Made by a program: the position numbers and the translations under genes. Positions 31,780 to 43,118 of a stretch of DNA of 64,000 bases are shown piece by piece. Origin of the DNA: an uncultured Gammaproteobacteria bacterium (GTDB taxonomy: Bacteria; Pseudomonadota; Gammaproteobacteria; Pseudomonadales; Pseudohongiellaceae); NCBI GenBank assembly GCA_913060975.1, contig CAJXVC010000001.1:434001-498000 (forward strand), written 5' to 3'. Every line of letters starts with the position of its first letter. The first letter of the stretch is position 1. The notes below the pieces were generated by a model. The model searched no databases and had not been told where the DNA came from. It saw nothing but the letters and a program-made list of their open reading frames with translations.

Positions 31780-33005
31780 GAAAATTCATCGAGTGAAATG
31801 TTCTCATCCTCCACACCGAGATCCTTAAGCATCTTGATCACCGCTGCGTTCATCATCGGCGGCCCACACATATAGTATTCACAATCTTCCGGGGCCGGAT
31901 GATCCTTGAGGTAGTTCTCCAAAACCACATTGTGAATAAAGCCGGTCATGCCATCCCAATTGTCTTCAGGTTGTGGATCAGACAAGGCAACATGCCATTC
32001 AAAGTTATCATTCTCGCCGGCCAATTCGTTGTAGTCTTCCTCGTAAAACATCTCGCGCAGACTACGTGCGCCGTACCAAAAACTGATCTTACGCTTGCTA
32101 TTGAGCCGGCGCAGCTGATCGAAGATATGTGAGCGCATTGGCGCCATGCCTGCACCACCGCCAACGAATACCATTTCCGCATCCGTATCCTTGGCAAAAA
32201 ACTCGCCAAAAGGCCCAAATACCTTGATTTTATCGCCAGGCTTCAGGCCGAATACATAGGACGACATCTTGCCAGGTGGAAAATTGGTGCCCGGCGGCGG
32301 GGAGGCAATACGAATGTTGAATTTGATGATGCCTCGTTCTTCCGGGTAGTTGGCCATGGAGTAGGCACGAATGGTCGTGTCGTTGACCTTGGATACCACA
32401 TCGAACAGACCAAACCGTTCCCAGTCGCCGCGGTACTCTTCACCAATGTCGAAATCCTTGTAATGCACTTCGTGTGGCGGCACTTCAAGTTGCACATAGC
32501 CACCGGCACGAAAGTCGACGCTTTCGCCGTCCGGGATCTTCAGTACCAGCTCTTTAATAAAGGTAGCGACATTGTCGTTGGAAACGACTTCGCATTCCCA
32601 TTGCTTGACACCAAAGAATTCAGGAGCGACCTGGATCTTCATGTCCTGTTTAACTGCTACCTGACAGGATAAGCGCCAGTTGTCTTTTGCCTGGCCTCGA
32701 GTGAAATGGCCCGCTTCGGTTGGCAGCATCGAACCGCCACCGTCCAGCACCTGACATTTGCACTGCGCACAGGTGCCACCACCGCCACAGGCAGAGGACA
32801 GGAAAATACCTGAATCAGCCAGTGTATTAAGTAACTTGCCACCAGCCGGCACCGAGATCGACCGGTCTGGATCGCCGTTAATCTCAATATGCACTTCACC
32901 ACTGCTAACCAGTCGGGAACGGGCGAACAAAATGATGCCTACCAGCAGCATTACTACTACTGTGAAAAGTGCGACACCACCAATGATTGCTGCAAAATCG
33001 ATCAT
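31776..33005 (-). CDS. nqrF: Na+-translocating NADH:quinone reductase subunit F
   Basis: NADH-oxidising subunit: one N-terminal membrane span (about 6-28), a [2Fe-2S] domain with Cys73, 79, 82 and 114 (spacing as in Vibrio NqrF), then FAD ([11 protein letters not shown]) and NADH domains ([21 protein letters not shown]). The 409 residues are the usual length. Sits 12 bp after nqrE. Confidence 0.97.
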   Translation of the reverse strand: MIDFAAIIGGVALFTVVVMLLVGIILFARSRLVSSGEVHIEINGDPDRSISVPAGGKLLNTLADSGIFLSSACGGGGTCAQCKCQVLDGGGSMLPTEAGHFTRGQAKDNWRLSCQVAVKQDMKIQVAPEFFGVKQWECEVVSNDNVATFIKELVLKIPDGESVDFRAGGYVQLEVPPHEVHYKDFDIGEEYRGDWERFGLFDVVSKVNDTTIRAYSMANYPEERGIIKFNIRIASPPPGTNFPPGKMSSYVFGLKPGDKIKVFGPFGEFFAKDTDAEMVFVGGGAGMAPMRSHIFDQLRRLNSKRKISFWYGARSLREMFYEEDYNELAGENDNFEWHVALSDPQPEDNWDGMTGFIHNVVLENYLKDHPAPEDCEYYMCGPPMMNAAVIKMLKDLGVEDENISLDEFS

Positions 33006-33017
33006 GAATAATCCGTA

Positions 33018-33626
33018 CTACAGAGAAATGCCACCGAGTGACATGAAACCAAGAGACATCAACCCTACCGTAATGAAAGTAATGCCCAGGCCTCTCAGCC
33101 CCTCGGGCACATCGCTGTACTTCAGTTTTTCCCGTATTCCCGCCAAGAGAACGATCGCTAGCGCCCAACCTACGCCAGCGCCGCTTCCGAATGCGACACT
33201 TTCCGCGAACGTATAGTCACGCTCGGCCATGAACAGAGTGGTACCCAAAATGGCACAGTTGACCGTGATCAATGGCAGGAACACACCGAGTGCGTTGTAT
33301 AAGGCGGGGACAAATTTATCGAGGAACATCTCGAGAATCTGCACCATGGCTGCGATCACACCGATGTAGCAAAGATAGCTGAGAAACTGCAATGAGAGAT
33401 CGTTAAAGCCCAACCAGCTCAGTGCACCTTCACGCAACAGATAATTGAAAATCAGGTTATTGACCGGCACTGTGATCAATTGCACCACGATCACCGCCAC
33501 ACCAAGACCAATGGCCGTTTCTACTTTTTTCGAAACCGCCAGAAACGTACACATGCCCAAGAACATTTGTAGTGCCATGTTCTCGATGAAAACCGCTTGT
33601 ACAAAGAGACTGAGAAGCGCTTCCAC
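33018..33626 (-). CDS. nqrE: Na+-translocating NADH:quinone reductase subunit E
   Basis: Six-span membrane subunit (202 residues). The GTG start overlaps the last base of the nqrD stop and has a perfect AGGAGG 7 bases upstream. Cysteines in LGMCTF and VNCAILG, one in each half, are the iron ligands shared with NqrD in this family. Homologous to NqrD with inverted topology. Confidence 0.97.
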   Translation of the reverse strand: MEALLSLFVQAVFIENMALQMFLGMCTFLAVSKKVETAIGLGVAVIVVQLITVPVNNLIFNYLLREGALSWLGFNDLSLQFLSYLCYIGVIAAMVQILEMFLDKFVPALYNALGVFLPLITVNCAILGTTLFMAERDYTFAESVAFGSGAGVGWALAIVLLAGIREKLKYSDVPEGLRGLGITFITVGLMSLGFMSLGGISL

Positions 33627-34288
33627 TAAAACGCCTCCTCGGCTGTCGTGTGCGGCGCCAGCTTGTATTCATTGCTCTCGACTTGTTCGGTGCGACGACT
33701 GCGTAACAACCAGATAAAGAAGCCAATAATAAAAAAGGCGCTGGGCGACAACAGCATCAAGCCATTACCTTGATACCAACCGCCGTTTTCAATTAGCGGC
33801 AGGATTTGGAAACCCAAAATAGAACCCGAACCAAACAACTCGCGAATAGTGGCCACGGTAATCAATACCAGTGAATACCCCAGCCCATTACCAATACCAT
33901 CAATGAAACTGATACCGGGAGGGTTTTTCATGGCGAAGGCTTCGGCGCGGCCCATTACAATACAGTTGGTAATGATGAGACCGACAAATACACTCAGGCT
34001 CTTGCTCACTTCGTAGGCAAAAGCCTGCAACAACTGATCAACCGTAATTACCAGCGAGGCGATAATCGTCATCTGCACGATAATACGAATGCTGGATGGC
34101 ATGTGATGACGAATGATCGAGATAAAAAAATTGGAAAAGGCGGTAACCGACGTCAGCGCCACACACATTACCAGCGTGACACTCAGCTGTGTCGTCACAG
34201 CGAGCGCAGAACACACACCCAGGATCTGCAATGCGATCGGGTTGTTCTCAACCAAAGGTGTCAGTAATACCTTTTTTGGGCTTGCCAT
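33626..34288 (-). CDS. nqrD: Na+-translocating NADH:quinone reductase subunit D
   Basis: Six-span membrane subunit (220 residues) that pairs with Nqr[13 protein letters not shown] and [15 protein letters not shown] contain the cysteines expected to bind the membrane iron centre. The C-terminal cytoplasmic tail ([15 protein letters not shown]) is family-typical. ATG start at 34288. Confidence 0.97.
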   Translation of the reverse strand: MASPKKVLLTPLVENNPIALQILGVCSALAVTTQLSVTLVMCVALTSVTAFSNFFISIIRHHMPSSIRIIVQMTIIASLVITVDQLLQAFAYEVSKSLSVFVGLIITNCIVMGRAEAFAMKNPPGISFIDGIGNGLGYSLVLITVATIRELFGSGSILGFQILPLIENGGWYQGNGLMLLSPSAFFIIGFFIWLLRSRRTEQVESNEYKLAPHTTAEEAF

Positions 34289-34329
34289 AGTTAGTTCCGA
34301 GTACGTTCGCTAAATTCTGATTGCTTCAA

Positions 34330-35124
34330 TTAATTGCCTGCGGCAGACCGAAATTGGTCAAGTATCGGGCCGTAGCCGTTATCACCTAGCCAATACTCAA
34401 TCATGTTGTCGACGCCTCTCGTGGTGAGTGTAGCGCCAGACAGTCCATCGATTTCATATTGCCCCGAACCCGTGCCCTTCACTACTGTCAGAGCAACTTC
34501 ACCACTTGCGTCGTAAATTTGTTTGCCGGGCCACTGCGCCATCCAACTGGGGTTGCGCACTTCTGCACCCAGACCTGGCGTTTCGCGCAATTCATAATAA
34601 GAGATGCCTTTGACAGTATTACCGTCACCTTCCAGAGCCAGAAAGCCGTACATAATGCCCCACAAGCCATAGCCATTGATGGGGAGTACGATTGTTTCCA
34701 CCACGCCATCGATTTCTTGCAGATAAAGCATCGGGTATTGCACGCGGCGCTTGATATCGGCGATGTCTTCGTCAGCCGGCACGGCATTCGAGTAGGCCGG
34801 ATCGTTGAGCACTGTGCGTTGGTCATAAGTGGCGATATCAATACCCAGATCACTGACCTCTTCACTGGACAGAAATTCGCCCGCCTGCAGATCGACAATG
34901 CGTGGCGTGAATTGCGCAAACAGCGCCGCTACATTGCTGTCATCATCCACTGCCGGGTCGTACAAGCCAGCCGCAGAAAGCACATTCTTATTGCGATCCA
35001 GAATCCGGTTTTCATCTTGACGCGGCTTTAAAACCACGGCCGTGCCGGAAACGATAATCGAACACGCAACACAGAGGCAAAAGGCGACGAACAGGGTCTT
35101 GTTGATGGACTCTTTAGAGGACAC
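34330..35124 (-). CDS. nqrC: Na+-translocating NADH:quinone reductase subunit C
   Basis: Periplasmic-facing FMN subunit with one N-terminal span. The FMN-acceptor threonine is Thr232 in SGAT ([12 protein letters not shown]), the target of ApbE. The GTG at 35124 ([14 protein letters not shown]) was chosen because AGGAG lies about 8 bases upstream; an upstream ATG at 35148 would place the N-terminus inside nqrB. It overlaps the nqrB stop by 11 bp. Confidence 0.95.
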   Translation of the reverse strand: MSSKESINKTLFVAFCLCVACSIIVSGTAVVLKPRQDENRILDRNKNVLSAAGLYDPAVDDDSNVAALFAQFTPRIVDLQAGEFLSSEEVSDLGIDIATYDQRTVLNDPAYSNAVPADEDIADIKRRVQYPMLYLQEIDGVVETIVLPINGYGLWGIMYGFLALEGDGNTVKGISYYELRETPGLGAEVRNPSWMAQWPGKQIYDASGEVALTVVKGTGSGQYEIDGLSGATLTTRGVDNMIEYWLGDNGYGPILDQFRSAAGN

Positions 35125-36331
35125 CGCGCGCTCTCCTGCGGGCAACATTTGCCTTCACCACAAAATAATCAATCAATGGCGCAAACAGATTGGCGAACAG
35201 AATGGCCAGCATAATGCCTTCCGGATAGGCCGGGTTCACAACCCGAATCAGCACGGTCATCACACCAATCAAGGCGCCAAATATCCATTTACCTGTATTG
35301 GTCATAGAGGCAGATACGGGATCAGTCGCCATGTAGACCATGCCGAATGCAAAACCGCCAAGCACGAAATGCCAATACCACGGAGTGGCAAAGGCCGGAT
35401 TCGTATCAGAGCCAATCAAGTTGAACAGTGTCGACATGGCGCACATACCCAGAAACACACCCAGCATGATGCGCCACGCGGCAATACGGGTAATCAGCAG
35501 CAACGCTGCCCCGAGCAGGATTGCTACTGTGGATGTTTCGCCAATGGAGCCCTGCATCTGCCCCAAAAACGCATTCATCCAGGTCAGCTCCAAACCATTC
35601 GATGCTGCCAACGCTGGCAATCCATCGGAGGCTATCTGTGACAAGGCAGTGGCACCGCTAAAGCCATCAACTGCAGTCCATACTGTATCGCCGGACATAT
35701 TCGGCGCATAAGCGAAATACAAAAATGCCCGACCAGTTAGCGCCGGATTTAAAAAGTTTTTGCCCGTGCCGCCAAACACTTCCTTGCCGACGACAATGCC
35801 AAAGCTAATGCCTAGCGCCGCCTGCCATAGCGGGATATCAGGCGGGACGATCAATGTAAAAAGAATTGAGGTAACAAAGAAGCCTTCGTTGATTTCATGG
35901 CCGCGGCGTATCGCGAAAAGTACTTCCCAGAAGCCACCAACAATAAAAACAACCGCATAAATAGGCACATAAAAAGCCGCGCCATACACCATGTTGTCCC
36001 AAAGACTGGCTGGGTCGTGCCCTGCAAACAACGCAATAATGGCCTGATGCCAGTCACCACTGCCTTCCAGACCCATCGCGGCTATTGCGCTGTTAGCCTG
36101 GAAACCGAGGTTATACATGCCGTAAAACATCGGGAAAAAAGCCGCAAGCCAGACAGTAATCATCACCCGCTTCAAGTCTATGCCGTCGCGAACATGAGGT
36201 TCGGCTACGGTGACTTTGCTGGGGCTGTAAAATATGGTGTCTACGGCTTCATACAGCGCATAGAAAGATTCGTATTTACCGCCCTTCTTGAAATGCGGCT
36301 CAATGTCATCCAATACCCGTCGCAAACCCAT
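35114..36331 (-). CDS. nqrB: Na+-translocating NADH:quinone reductase subunit B
   Basis: Ten-span subunit that carries covalent FMN and riboflavin and forms much of the Na+ path. FMN-acceptor Thr228 lies in SGAT ([11 protein letters not shown]), and the quinone/Na+ region [19 protein letters not shown] is intact. The 405 residues are typical. Follows nqrA by 4 bp. Confidence 0.97.
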   Translation of the reverse strand: MGLRRVLDDIEPHFKKGGKYESFYALYEAVDTIFYSPSKVTVAEPHVRDGIDLKRVMITVWLAAFFPMFYGMYNLGFQANSAIAAMGLEGSGDWHQAIIALFAGHDPASLWDNMVYGAAFYVPIYAVVFIVGGFWEVLFAIRRGHEINEGFFVTSILFTLIVPPDIPLWQAALGISFGIVVGKEVFGGTGKNFLNPALTGRAFLYFAYAPNMSGDTVWTAVDGFSGATALSQIASDGLPALAASNGLELTWMNAFLGQMQGSIGETSTVAILLGAALLLITRIAAWRIMLGVFLGMCAMSTLFNLIGSDTNPAFATPWYWHFVLGGFAFGMVYMATDPVSASMTNTGKWIFGALIGVMTVLIRVVNPAYPEGIMLAILFANLFAPLIDYFVVKANVARRRARGVL

Positions 36332-36335
36332 CGCT

Positions 36336-37688
36336 CTAACCTTCCTTCTCGATTCGCGTCAGGTTATCCCTGAGAATTGGTCCATATTCATACTTGCCCG
36401 GGCACACGTAGGTACATAGCGCCAGGTCTTCCTCATCCAGCTCCAACGCGCCAAGATTCAACGCGCTTTCAAGATCACCAACAATAAGCGAGCGCAGCAA
36501 TTGCGTCGGCAAAATATCCAGTGGCATTATTTTTTCATACGCGCCGATTGGCACCATGGCTCGCTCACTACCCTGCGTACTGGTTGAAAATGGAAACAGC
36601 TTGCCCTTGGTCAAACTGGACACATAGATTCCCATCACCGAATGGCGCTCAACGCCGGGCGACAGATAACCCAGCAAAGGCCGCTCGCGGCCCTCGCGAA
36701 TTGCGGTAACTTGTGAATCATAACGACCCAAATAGGCCTCGTGCCCGCTGGCTTTACGACCACTGAGAACAGAGCCTGATATAACGCGCGACTCACCAGA
36801 GGCGAGTTCGCCAAGTATCAATTCGTCCAGGTTGACACCAAGACGAGTGCGCAACAAGCGCGGCTCCGCCACCTGGGGACCAGCAAAGGAAATGACGCGC
36901 TCGCAAGACAATTGCCCGGTGGTAAACAGCTTGCCGATAGCAATTACATCTTGATAACCGACATGCCACACTTCATTGCCCACGCCTGCTGGACGCAAAT
37001 AATGCATGTGCGTACCCACCAGGCCAGCTGGATGAGGCCCGGCGAATTGCTCCGTAATTACATTATCGCGATAGCTCTGCCCGGCCAGTTCCGCTTCATC
37101 GCGGGGATCCAGACAAAGAAATAATTGGTTTTCAGGTAACAATGCCAGCAAATTAATACCGAGCACAAAGTCAGCCAGTTGCTCTTTAATGACAACAGCA
37201 GGCTTGGCAGCCAGCGGATTGGTATCCATAGCTGATACAAACAGCGCCTTTGGCGTTGCTTGCGGGTCGGGCACTTTACTAAAGGGTCGCTTGCGGATAG
37301 CCGTCCAGAGTCCAGACTTGACAAGATCAGCGATGACCGTGTCGCGACTCAGTTCCGGCAGTTGTACTGCTGAATATTGATTAAATTCAACCTGCGCATC
37401 GCCTTCCAATTCAATGACGACGGACAGCAAACGCCGCTGGTAGCCGCGATTAATCGCTGCCACTTTACCAGCACCGGGTGCTGTATAAGTCACTTCAGGG
37501 TTTTTCTTGTCGTCGAACAGAGGCTGGCCCAGCTTGACCTGGTCACCTTCTGCGACATGCATGGTTGGCTTCATGCCGACATAATCGCGGCCGAGCACGG
37601 CCACGCTTCGCGGTGAATGATCACCGACGACAACTTGCTCCGGAGCTCCGGAGATCGGCAGATCGAGGCCGCGCTTAATTCTGATCAT
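36336..37688 (-). CDS. nqrA: Na+-translocating NADH:quinone reductase subunit A
   Basis: Peripheral cytoplasmic subunit implicated in quinone binding. The start ATG at 37688 gives the family N-terminus [18 protein letters not shown]; an upstream in-frame extension to 37736 is unlike the family. The length is 450 residues. The start has no clear Shine-Dalgarno sequence. Instead a perfect 14-bp palindrome occupies that position. First gene of the nqr operon. Confidence 0.96.
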   Translation of the reverse strand: MIRIKRGLDLPISGAPEQVVVGDHSPRSVAVLGRDYVGMKPTMHVAEGDQVKLGQPLFDDKKNPEVTYTAPGAGKVAAINRGYQRRLLSVVIELEGDAQVEFNQYSAVQLPELSRDTVIADLVKSGLWTAIRKRPFSKVPDPQATPKALFVSAMDTNPLAAKPAVVIKEQLADFVLGINLLALLPENQLFLCLDPRDEAELAGQSYRDNVITEQFAGPHPAGLVGTHMHYLRPAGVGNEVWHVGYQDVIAIGKLFTTGQLSCERVISFAGPQVAEPRLLRTRLGVNLDELILGELASGESRVISGSVLSGRKASGHEAYLGRYDSQVTAIREGRERPLLGYLSPGVERHSVMGIYVSSLTKGKLFPFSTSTQGSERAMVPIGAYEKIMPLDILPTQLLRSLIVGDLESALNLGALELDEEDLALCTYVCPGKYEYGPILRDNLTRIEKEG

Positions 37689-37690
37689 GT

Positions 37691-37704
37691 GAGCAATATT
37701 GCTC
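37691..37704. promoter_or_regulatory. Perfect palindrome covering the nqrA ribosome-binding region
   Basis: GAGCAATATTGCTC ends 3 bases before the nqrA start codon and is identical on both strands. It could be a repressor operator, or an RNA element that affects initiation. Its arms are too close to form an ordinary hairpin loop without opening the centre. Function is inference. Confidence 0.4.
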
Positions 37705-37875
37705 GCAACACTACGAGCCTGTTGAAATCGAATCAAACCAGAACCGCGTCATGAATCTCTTCATAATCGTCTGGCAAACAGATTTAGGAAATTGAGCTTG
37801 TAAACGAGTTTCGTCCCAGCTGGCACTTTCGCCTATCTACTAGCCAACTCTATTACGACCTAAAACTAGCTAACA

Positions 37876-37900
37876 TTAGGGCCCCGTTCCGGGACCCTAA
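37876..37900 (-). terminator. Hairpin downstream of the GAPDH-like gene
   Basis: Stem TTAGGG-CCCG / CGGG-CCCTAA with one mismatch and a 3-base loop, 59-83 bp after the stop of the GAPDH-like gene and before nqrA. No clear T-run follows on the minus strand, so it may be a weak or factor-assisted terminator. The nqr promoter should lie between here and 37705. Confidence 0.5.
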
Positions 37901-37958
37901 AGGCAGCGCGTATTATAGAGCTAAGGCCTTAAAATAGCTAGTGAAAGCTCAGTATTTA

Positions 37959-39425
37959 CTAGGGCTCCAGCGGGTAGAACTGGTAATTCACCCCCGCCAT
38001 TTTATAGACCATACGGCCGACCTGACAGCAATAGCCAAACTCGTTGTCATACCACAGATAAAGAACGCAGTGATTGCCATTTACGATGGTGGCATTGGAG
38101 TCCACCACACTGGCCTCGCGAGTACCAACGAAATCCGTGGATACCGCATCCGGGTCCTGAGTAAAACTGATCTGGTTCTGCAGTTCTGAATGCAGCGCAA
38201 TCTGGCGCAGAAAGTCGTTCAGCTCCGCCTTGCTCGTTGCCGTCTTCAATTGCAGACTCATAATGGCCATGGACACATTGGGGATCGGCACGCGGACGGC
38301 GCTGCCGGTCAACTTGCCACCCAGTTCAGGCACAGCCTTGACGACGGCCTGGGCGGCCCCGGTCTCGGTCAACACCATGTTAAGCGCCGCACTACGGCCA
38401 CGACGCGCACCTTTATGGTAGTTGTCGATCAGGTTTTGGTCGTTCGTATAGGCGTGCACTGTCTCGATGTGACCGTGTTCAATACCAAACTTGTCATTAA
38501 CAACCTTGAGTACCGGCGCAATGGCGTTAGTGGTGCACGACGCCGCTGTGATGATCTTCTCATCATCACTGATTTGATGGTCATTAATGCCGTAGACAAT
38601 ATTCGGTAGATCACCCTTGCCCGGCGCAGTCAGAATGACCTTGGCGGCGCCTTTAGAGTTCAGATGACGGGACAAGCCTTCGCGGTCACGCCAAGCGCCG
38701 GTATTGTCGATAATCAGCGCATCATCTATTCCATACTCTGTGTAATCAATCTCTTCCGGGGAGTTGGCGTAGATGAATTGCAGTTCATTGCCGTTGGCAA
38801 TAAGCACGTTACGCTCTTCATCAATACGCACTGTGCCCTGAAACGTGCCGTGTACTGAGTCATTGGTAAACAGGCTGGCACGCTTGACCAGATCACCTTC
38901 CTTACCCGGGCGCACAACAACCGCGCGCAAGCGCATCACTTCACCGGTACTGGTGCGCTCAATCAGCAGGCGCGCCATAAGACGCCCGATACGACCGAAG
39001 CCATAGAGAACGACATCCTGGGATTTTTCACAGGGACTCTCTTTCTTGCCGTCCAGATAAGCCAACTGCTCATGCACGAAAGTATCCACGTCCATCGCGG
39101 CATCACCCTTGGCTTCCTTATGCTCCATCCAGCGGACAGTCAGCTTGCCTAGGTCAATCTGCGCGTGCCACAAGTCCAGCTTTGCCATGGCAATCAGCAC
39201 AGGGTGAGTTTCGAATTCCGACATCTCATTGCGCTCCACCTGACGCACAAAGCGATGCGATTTCATAATAAAAGTCACAGAGCGGTTATGGAGCGGGCGA
39301 CCATATATAAAAATACCAACATTGCGCTGGCTGAATAGCCGGCCAATAACCGGAATCATTTCCTGGACCAACGCTTCTCGTTGTTTCCAGTCGCCAAAGT
39401 AATCGTCTACGCTAGGTCGTTCCAC
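37959..39425 (-). CDS. GAPDH-like dehydrogenase with N-terminal extension
   Basis: The 488 residues are about 135 longer than ordinary GAPDH. Residues 1-130 are an extension found in the Pseudomonas-type homologue beside mfd; it is helical-looking and has no recognised domain. The core has the NAD motif GFGRIGR (142-148), catalytic Cys297 in SCTTN, and HAYTNDQNLIDN. The reaction is probably phosphorylating glyceraldehyde-3-phosphate or erythrose-4-phosphate oxidation; which direction is not shown. GTG start with AGGGG 6 bases upstream. It is divergent from mfd across 243 bp. Confidence 0.88.
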   Translation of the reverse strand: MERPSVDDYFGDWKQREALVQEMIPVIGRLFSQRNVGIFIYGRPLHNRSVTFIMKSHRFVRQVERNEMSEFETHPVLIAMAKLDLWHAQIDLGKLTVRWMEHKEAKGDAAMDVDTFVHEQLAYLDGKKESPCEKSQDVVLYGFGRIGRLMARLLIERTSTGEVMRLRAVVVRPGKEGDLVKRASLFTNDSVHGTFQGTVRIDEERNVLIANGNELQFIYANSPEEIDYTEYGIDDALIIDNTGAWRDREGLSRHLNSKGAAKVILTAPGKGDLPNIVYGINDHQISDDEKIITAASCTTNAIAPVLKVVNDKFGIEHGHIETVHAYTNDQNLIDNYHKGARRGRSAALNMVLTETGAAQAVVKAVPELGGKLTGSAVRVPIPNVSMAIMSLQLKTATSKAELNDFLRQIALHSELQNQISFTQDPDAVSTDFVGTREASVVDSNATIVNGNHCVLYLWYDNEFGYCCQVGRMVYKMAGVNYQFYPLEP

Positions 39426-39668
39426 AGCTGCCCCTTTTTGCCGGTTGGGTGGTTAAAAAAGGCGGCTATTATCGTGTGAAAACGAGGGGTGTGCAACACG
39501 ACTTCCTGGCCGTCCCACACTTGGCATCAGGATCTGAGCCAGCCAAGACGGATGTGGCCCAAATTCAGGTCACGGCAGTTCTGTCAGAGCCAGGCAGATA
39601 CGCTACAATTACCACTTTCCAACTATCATCCGGGCCAGTCCCTCGACACCGGATATCCGTACTGATTG

Positions 39669-42600
39669 ATGATTACTGCACTTAACCCGCCGCTGCCCGT
39701 CTCCACTGATTCCGATTGCTACTGGACTGACGCCCATGGCGCAGCCCGCTCATTGGCAATCTATGCGGCAGCCAGCCGGGCCGATGCCCCGCTGTTGCTT
39801 GTGCTGCCGGATAATGAATCCGTCGAACAAACATTGAGGGAGCTGCGCTACTTCTGCGCCCATGAGGGCAACTTGCCGGTTCTGGGCCTGCCTGACTGGG
39901 AAACATTACCGTACGACAATTTCTCCCCGCATCAGGACATCATCTCCGACCGCCTGCAGGCACTTTATCACCTGCCCGACTTACAGCGCGGCATATTGGT
40001 AGTGGCTATGAACAGCCTGATGCACCGACTTGCCCCGCAGTCTTTTATTGCCGCCAATGGTCTGGATCTGCAGCGCGGGCAAACCCTGGCGATTGATGAA
40101 TTTCGCCTGCAACTGCAAAAAGCCAATTATCAGCTGGTCGAATCCGTCAATGAACACGGCGAGTTCGCGGTACGCGGTTCGATTATCGACGTCTTTCCCA
40201 TGGGCTCGGAATTGCCCCTGCGCCTGGATTTGTTCGATGAAGAAATCGACTCGATTCGCACCTTCGACCCTGAAACCCAGCGCTCACTCGACCAGATCGA
40301 TGCCATCAAACTCTTGCCTGGCCGCGAATATCCATTGGACAGCCGGGGCATTACCGCCTTTCGCAGTCGTTTTCGTGAGCGTTTCGATTTGGATCTGCGG
40401 CAATGTCCACTTTATCAAGATGTCAGTGACGGACTGAATTCACCCGGGCTGGAGTATTACTTGGGCATGTTCTTTGAATCGCTGGACACCCTGTTCGATT
40501 TTCTGCCGAAGAACTCCATTATATGCAGTGCCGGCGATCTGGCTGGAGCCGGTCAAGCATTCTGGCAGGATATAGAGAATCGCTACGAAGACCGGCAGAT
40601 CGATCGCTTCCGCCCGATTCTGAAGCCCGAAGAAGTCTTCATCCGCAGCGATGAGGTTATGAGAAACCTCAAAGCTTTTCGGCGCATTGATTTTCGTCAG
40701 CACGACCAAGCTACCTCACTGGGAACCTCGCCCCTGCCTGAATTGGCCAGCAACGCACGCCTGCAAAAACCCTTTACCAGCCTGGAAGCCTTCATAGCCA
40801 CCGCTGGTAATCGTGTTTTGCTGTGCGCTGAATCGGCCGGTCGACGCGAGAACCTGCTGGAAATCCTGAGGTCACTGAATTTGCGCCCCACGCCTGTGGA
40901 ACACTGGCTGGATTTTATCGACGCAGATTGCTCACTGGGTATCACAGTCGCACCTTTGGATCAGGGGCTGTGGCTGGCCAAACAACAAATTGCCCTTGTA
41001 ACCGAGGCACAGGTGTTCGGCAATCGGGTTGCACAACGCCGACGTCGGCGCCGCAACGAGACCAATACCGAGCTCGTTATCCGCAACCTGACCGAGTTAC
41101 ATCTCAACGATGCTGTTGTGCATATTGAGCACGGAGTGGGTCGCTATCGTGGTTTGCAGACTATCGATACTGACGGCCAGAGTACTGAATTTCTAACACT
41201 CGAATACGCCAACAACAGCAAACTCTATGTCCCCGTCAGTTCCCTGCATCTGATCAGCCGCTACAGTGGCGCCGACGAAGACACGGCACCATTGCATACG
41301 CTGGGCACCGATCATTGGCAAAAGGCCAAACGCAAGGCCGCCGAGAAAATTCGCGATGTCGCCGCCGAGCTTTTGGATATTTATGCGCGACGTCAGGCGC
41401 GCAAGGGCCACCAGTACAAACTCGAACAGGATGAGTACGACAAGTTTGCGGCCACATTCCCGTTTGAGGAAACCGCTGACCAAGAGACGGCTATCGAGGC
41501 GGTCCTCGACGATATGGCAAGCGAGCGCTCCATGGATCGACTCGTGTGTGGCGATGTCGGGTTTGGTAAAACAGAGGTCGCCATGCGCGCTGCGTTTGTG
41601 GCCGTACAAGACAACAAACAAGTGGCCATGCTGGTACCCACCACCCTGCTTGCCCAACAACATTTCGAAACATTCCGTGACCGCTTTGCCGATTGGCCGG
41701 TGGTCGTCGAAGTCGTCTCACGCTTCAAAACCGCCAGCGAGCAGGAAGCCGTGCTCAAGCAAGTACAGGCCGGCAAGATTGATATATTAATCGGCACGCA
41801 CAAATTACTGCATGCGCAAATCGATTACTCAAACCTGGGCTTGCTGATTGTCGATGAGGAGCACCGCTTCGGTGTGCGCCAGAAAGAAAAACTCAAATCG
41901 CTGCGCGCCAATGTGGATATTCTCAATCTCACTGCCACACCGATTCCGCGTACGTTGAATCTGGCGCTATCGGGCATTCGCGATTTATCGCTGGTCGTTA
42001 CGCCGCCATCAAGGCGATTGTCAGTCAAGACATTCATTCGTGAGCATCAAGACAGCCTGATCAAGGAAGCCGTCTCGCGCGAATTATTGCGAGGCGGTCA
42101 GGTCTTTTATGTTCACAACGAAGTGAAGACCATCGAACGTACCGCCAAACAAATCCAAAACATAGTTCCGCAAGCACGCATTTGTATTGCCCACGGCCAA
42201 ATGGCCGAGCGCGAGCTCGAAAAAGTAATGGCGGACTTTTATCACAAGCGCTACAACATTCTTGTGTGCACAACAATTATTGAAACGGGCATCGACGTAC
42301 CCAGCGCCAACACGATTATCATAGACCGGGCTGACAAGTTTGGCCTTGCGCAACTGCATCAACTCCGCGGCCGCGTTGGACGCTCCCATCATCAGGCTTA
42401 TGCCTACATGTTGCTGCCCAGCCAGCGTCTCAGCAATGACGCACAAAAACGTATCGACGCAATACAGGCGGCCAATTCGCTCGGCGCCGGTTTCACTCTT
42501 GCCAGCCACGATCTCGAGATTCGCGGTGCCGGTGAACTGCTTGGAGATGAGCAAAGCGGCCACATACAAAAGATAGGCTTCACTCTGTTTGCTGAAATGC

Positions 42601-43118
42601 TGGAGGAAGCAGTTACAGCAATCAAGGAAGGACGCACACCCAGCGTTAGCCTCGAGTCCAACAAGGCTGTCGAGATCAACTTGCGCATTCCGGCCCTGAT
42701 ACCAGATGATTACTTGCCTGATGTACACACCCGGCTGATTATGTACAAGCGCATCGCTTCCTGTCAGGATGCTAGCGAGCTGGAGGAATTGCAGGTCGAG
42801 ATGATCGACCGCTTTGGACTCTTGCCTGAACAGGTGAAACTCTTGTTCCGGCAGACGCAATTAAAATTGCGCGCCCAGGAATTTGGTATTCGCAAGATCG
42901 ACGCCAATATCGCCGGTGGCCGCATAGAATTTGCCGCTGAAACCAGAGTCGACCCTCTGTCACTGGTGCAGCTGATACAAAATGATCCGCAACGCTTTCA
43001 ACTGTCGGGAGCAAATCAGCTGCAATTCAAGCAGCAGTGCGAACAGGCCGATGAAAAACTGGCAGTGCTCAATCAAATCATGGACATGATGAAACTGGAC
43101 AACAAGAAAGCAGCATGA
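39669..43118 (+). CDS. mfd: Transcription-repair coupling factor
   Basis: DNA translocase that removes stalled RNA polymerase and recruits UvrA. The 1149 residues show the UvrB-like N-terminal domains (LPDWETLPYDNFSPHQD), the RNA polymerase interaction domain (HIEHGVGRYRGL), Walker A at about 628-635 (GDVGFGKTEVA), the DEEH box (VDEEHRFGV), TATPIPRTL, and the C-terminal TRCF domain. ATG at 39669 directly follows an in-frame TTG. The last four bases overlap csiV. Confidence 0.97.
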   Translation: MITALNPPLPVSTDSDCYWTDAHGAARSLAIYAAASRADAPLLLVLPDNESVEQTLRELRYFCAHEGNLPVLGLPDWETLPYDNFSPHQDIISDRLQALYHLPDLQRGILVVAMNSLMHRLAPQSFIAANGLDLQRGQTLAIDEFRLQLQKANYQLVESVNEHGEFAVRGSIIDVFPMGSELPLRLDLFDEEIDSIRTFDPETQRSLDQIDAIKLLPGREYPLDSRGITAFRSRFRERFDLDLRQCPLYQDVSDGLNSPGLEYYLGMFFESLDTLFDFLPKNSIICSAGDLAGAGQAFWQDIENRYEDRQIDRFRPILKPEEVFIRSDEVMRNLKAFRRIDFRQHDQATSLGTSPLPELASNARLQKPFTSLEAFIATAGNRVLLCAESAGRRENLLEILRSLNLRPTPVEHWLDFIDADCSLGITVAPLDQGLWLAKQQIALVTEAQVFGNRVAQRRRRRRNETNTELVIRNLTELHLNDAVVHIEHGVGRYRGLQTIDTDGQSTEFLTLEYANNSKLYVPVSSLHLISRYSGADEDTAPLHTLGTDHWQKAKRKAAEKIRDVAAELLDIYARRQARKGHQYKLEQDEYDKFAATFPFEETADQETAIEAVLDDMASERSMDRLVCGDVGFGKTEVAMRAAFVAVQDNKQVAMLVPTTLLAQQHFETFRDRFADWPVVVEVVSRFKTASEQEAVLKQVQAGKIDILIGTHKLLHAQIDYSNLGLLIVDEEHRFGVRQKEKLKSLRANVDILNLTATPIPRTLNLALSGIRDLSLVVTPPSRRLSVKTFIREHQDSLIKEAVSRELLRGGQVFYVHNEVKTIERTAKQIQNIVPQARICIAHGQMAERELEKVMADFYHKRYNILVCTTIIETGIDVPSANTIIIDRADKFGLAQLHQLRGRVGRSHHQAYAYMLLPSQRLSNDAQKRIDAIQAANSLGAGFTLASHDLEIRGAGELLGDEQSGHIQKIGFTLFAEMLEEAVTAIKEGRTPSVSLESNKAVEINLRIPALIPDDYLPDVHTRLIMYKRIASCQDASELEELQVEMIDRFGLLPEQVKLLFRQTQLKLRAQEFGIRKIDANIAGGRIEFAAETRVDPLSLVQLIQNDPQRFQLSGANQLQFKQQCEQADEKLAVLNQIMDMMKLDNKKAA

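Noticed and set aside
42084-42860. 258-codon minus-strand frame inside mfd
   Set aside because: Antisense to conserved helicase motifs of mfd; composition (Cys/His/Val-rich) is that of a shadow.
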